From the NCBI RefSeq assembly GCF_027853235.1, contig NZ_WKJG01000050.1, positions 1 to 64,000 on the forward strand: DNA of 64,000 bases, in the 5' to 3' direction. The DNA is from Aliibacillus thermotolerans. Lineage in GTDB: Bacteria; Bacillota; Bacilli; Bacillales; Marinococcaceae. The position numbers and the translations under genes are program-made. How positions within the stretch are numbered: position 1 is the first letter of the stretch; each line of letters starts with the position of its first letter. This document shows positions 62,991 to 64,000 of this stretch, piece after piece. The notes below the pieces were generated by a model that was given only the letters and a program-made list of their open reading frames with translations, had not been told where the DNA came from and searched no databases.

Positions 62991-64000
62991 GTCCCTCCTT
63001 GTCTACAATGTCCATAAATAACCGAACGAGACTTTCGTCCGCTTTTGCCCCTCCCGTTTGTATTTCATAAAACTTTTGAAACAACTGGTCAATGGGCATA
63101 TGGGCTCTTTTTATCTCTTCGCTATTGTCTTCCTCTTCCCCGATAAAAACTGGCCGAATGTGAACAATTCCTTCATGTGCTTGACGAATCATATGTATGT
63201 CTTCGATGGATGGCGTATCTTCCACGTGTACTTCTATGTCCACCCAAGCGTTGTCATCTTTTCCTTCTGCCAACCACTTCTTCACTTGATTCAGCCCTTC
63301 TTTTGCAATCCAGCGAACGAGAGGACGTCCACAAGAAAGAGGAATTTCTGTTACGTTCGGTTCTTCGTGAGGAGCGACATCGACAATGGTCACCGACTTC
63401 GTATACCCTGCTTCTGAAAAACTAAAAGCAAGTGGGGAGCCGGAATAACGAATGCGATGATTTCCGTTGATCTCTTGTGGTCGATGCAAATGACCAAGGG
63501 CAGTATATTGAACGGAAGGAAGAGTGTCCGGATGAATCGTATACGCTCCTCCTACTTCAATCGGTCGTTCGGAGTCGGAGGTGCTCCCACCTGCAACAAA
63601 CAAATGACTCATTGCGACAGATACTGCATCTTTTGAAAAATTTTTGGTCATTTCAGTAAATAAATATTTTATTTTTTTATTATAAGCATCTCTTAACGAT
63701 GTTTCCTCGGGCACTTCGTGAAACCATCCTTTTAAACGTGATTCTGATGGGTACGGAAGCGCAGCCAGCTCGAGTATTTCGTCTTTTACCGGAATGGTTT
63801 GTGGCTGAATTCCCGGGTACCCAAGGAGACGAACTCCTTGATTTTTTGCCATTCGTTTTGCTGCTGTTAGTCTGTCGGGATGATCATGGTTTCCGGCAAT
63901 GATGATCATTGGTAGTTTGTATTTTTCGGTAAGTAGACTTATATTTTCATAAAATAACTGTTCTGCCGCGGCAGGAGGGTTCACCGTATCAAATACGTCA
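62947..64000 (-). CDS. sbcD: Exonuclease SbcCD nuclease subunit SbcD (5' end outside window)
   Basis: Mre11-like phosphoesterase partner of SbcC, running off the right window edge. The visible 350 codons begin DVFDTVNPPAAAEQ and include MIIIAGNHDHPDRL, VAMSHLFVAGGSTSDSERP and TALGHLHRPQE, the GNHD and GHLH metal motifs of the calcineurin-like fold. About 30-40 N-terminal residues, including the first DxH motif, are missing. It overlaps sbcC by 44 nt. Confidence 0.95.
   Translation of the reverse strand, partial: DVFDTVNPPAAAEQLFYENISLLTEKYKLPMIIIAGNHDHPDRLTAAKRMAKNQGVRLLGYPGIQPQTIPVKDEILELAALPYPSESRLKGWFHEVPEETSLRDAYNKKIKYLFTEMTKNFSKDAVSVAMSHLFVAGGSTSDSERPIEVGGAYTIHPDTLPSVQYTALGHLHRPQEINGNHRIRYSGSPLAFSFSEAGYTKSVTIVDVAPHEEPNVTEIPLSCGRPLVRWIAKEGLNQVKKWLAEGKDDNAWVDIEVHVEDTPSIEDIHMIRQAHEGIVHIRPVFIGEEEDNSEEIKRAHMPIDQLFQKFYEIQTGGAKADESLVRLFMDIVDKEGHAGASDRINHERPS

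Noticed and set aside
1-64000. CRISPR array or restriction-modification and phage-defence genes
   Set aside because: No regular repeat-spacer pattern and no defence gene families were seen; DynA is the only protein with a reported link to phage tolerance.

Overview
The window is a 64 kb chromosomal segment of a low-GC, spore-forming member of the Bacillaceae. The evidence is a CotD-like coat protein, GpsB, a Bacillus-type (type B) RNase P RNA, YneP/YneQ/YneT, ParE/ParC, YpsA/YpsC, CheV and a DynA-type double dynamin, with AGGAGG-type ribosome binding sites and frequent GTG and TTG starts. The organism decodes UGA as selenocysteine (Sec): tRNA-Sec, SelB, SelD and SelA all lie within the first 6.4 kb.

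Region 1 (1-6.4 kb) is a selenium locus. It opens with the right end of an IS200/IS605-type element, probably including the 3' part of a TnpB guide (omega) RNA. Next come tRNA-Sec on the minus strand, then selB and a glycosyltransferase resembling the selenosugar synthase SenB, then divergent selD and selA. SelD is itself a selenoprotein, with in-frame UGA at codon 18. A second selenoprotein, a HesB/IscA-like protein with UGA at codon 32, lies at 19.05 kb and would be missed by ordinary gene calling.

Region 2 (6.5-24.5 kb) is mostly core metabolism on the plus strand: aconitase, yneP, yneQ, nadE, a PHP phosphoesterase, metA, dynA, an M19 dipeptidase, a SurA-like lipoprotein, cheV, cotD, ypsA, gpsB, an RNase H-like gene, a MaoC hydratase and rnpB. 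Region 3 (24.5-31.5 kb) is more fluid. It holds a CoA-transferase, a frameshifted SBF-family transporter, a type I toxin-like gene, class I aldolase, a WrbA flavoprotein with a likely redox operator, a decayed epimerase and a ribbon-helix-helix/ketopantoate-reductase pair.

Region 4 (31.6-42.2 kb, minus strand) carries an MBL hydrolase, parC-parE with a LexA box, yneT, a FabG-like reductase, ypsC, bluB and a hemerythrin protein. Region 5 (42.2-51.5 kb, minus strand) is one assimilatory sulfate operon: yezD-cysH-sat-cysP-cysC-sumT-sirB-cysJ-cysI. It has a strong promoter and an intrinsic-terminator hairpin before cysH, and a degraded recombinase-like remnant lies inside it.

Region 6 (51.5-64 kb) holds a ComEC-like MBL protein, a cupin, a TetR-controlled MFS exporter, an arylamine N-acetyltransferase, an S1C protease, two unrecognised proteins, a CHY zinc-finger protein, a Bacillaceae-type structured repeat, sbcC, and sbcD truncated by the window edge. 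All assignments come from reading sequence and motifs; no database search was run.
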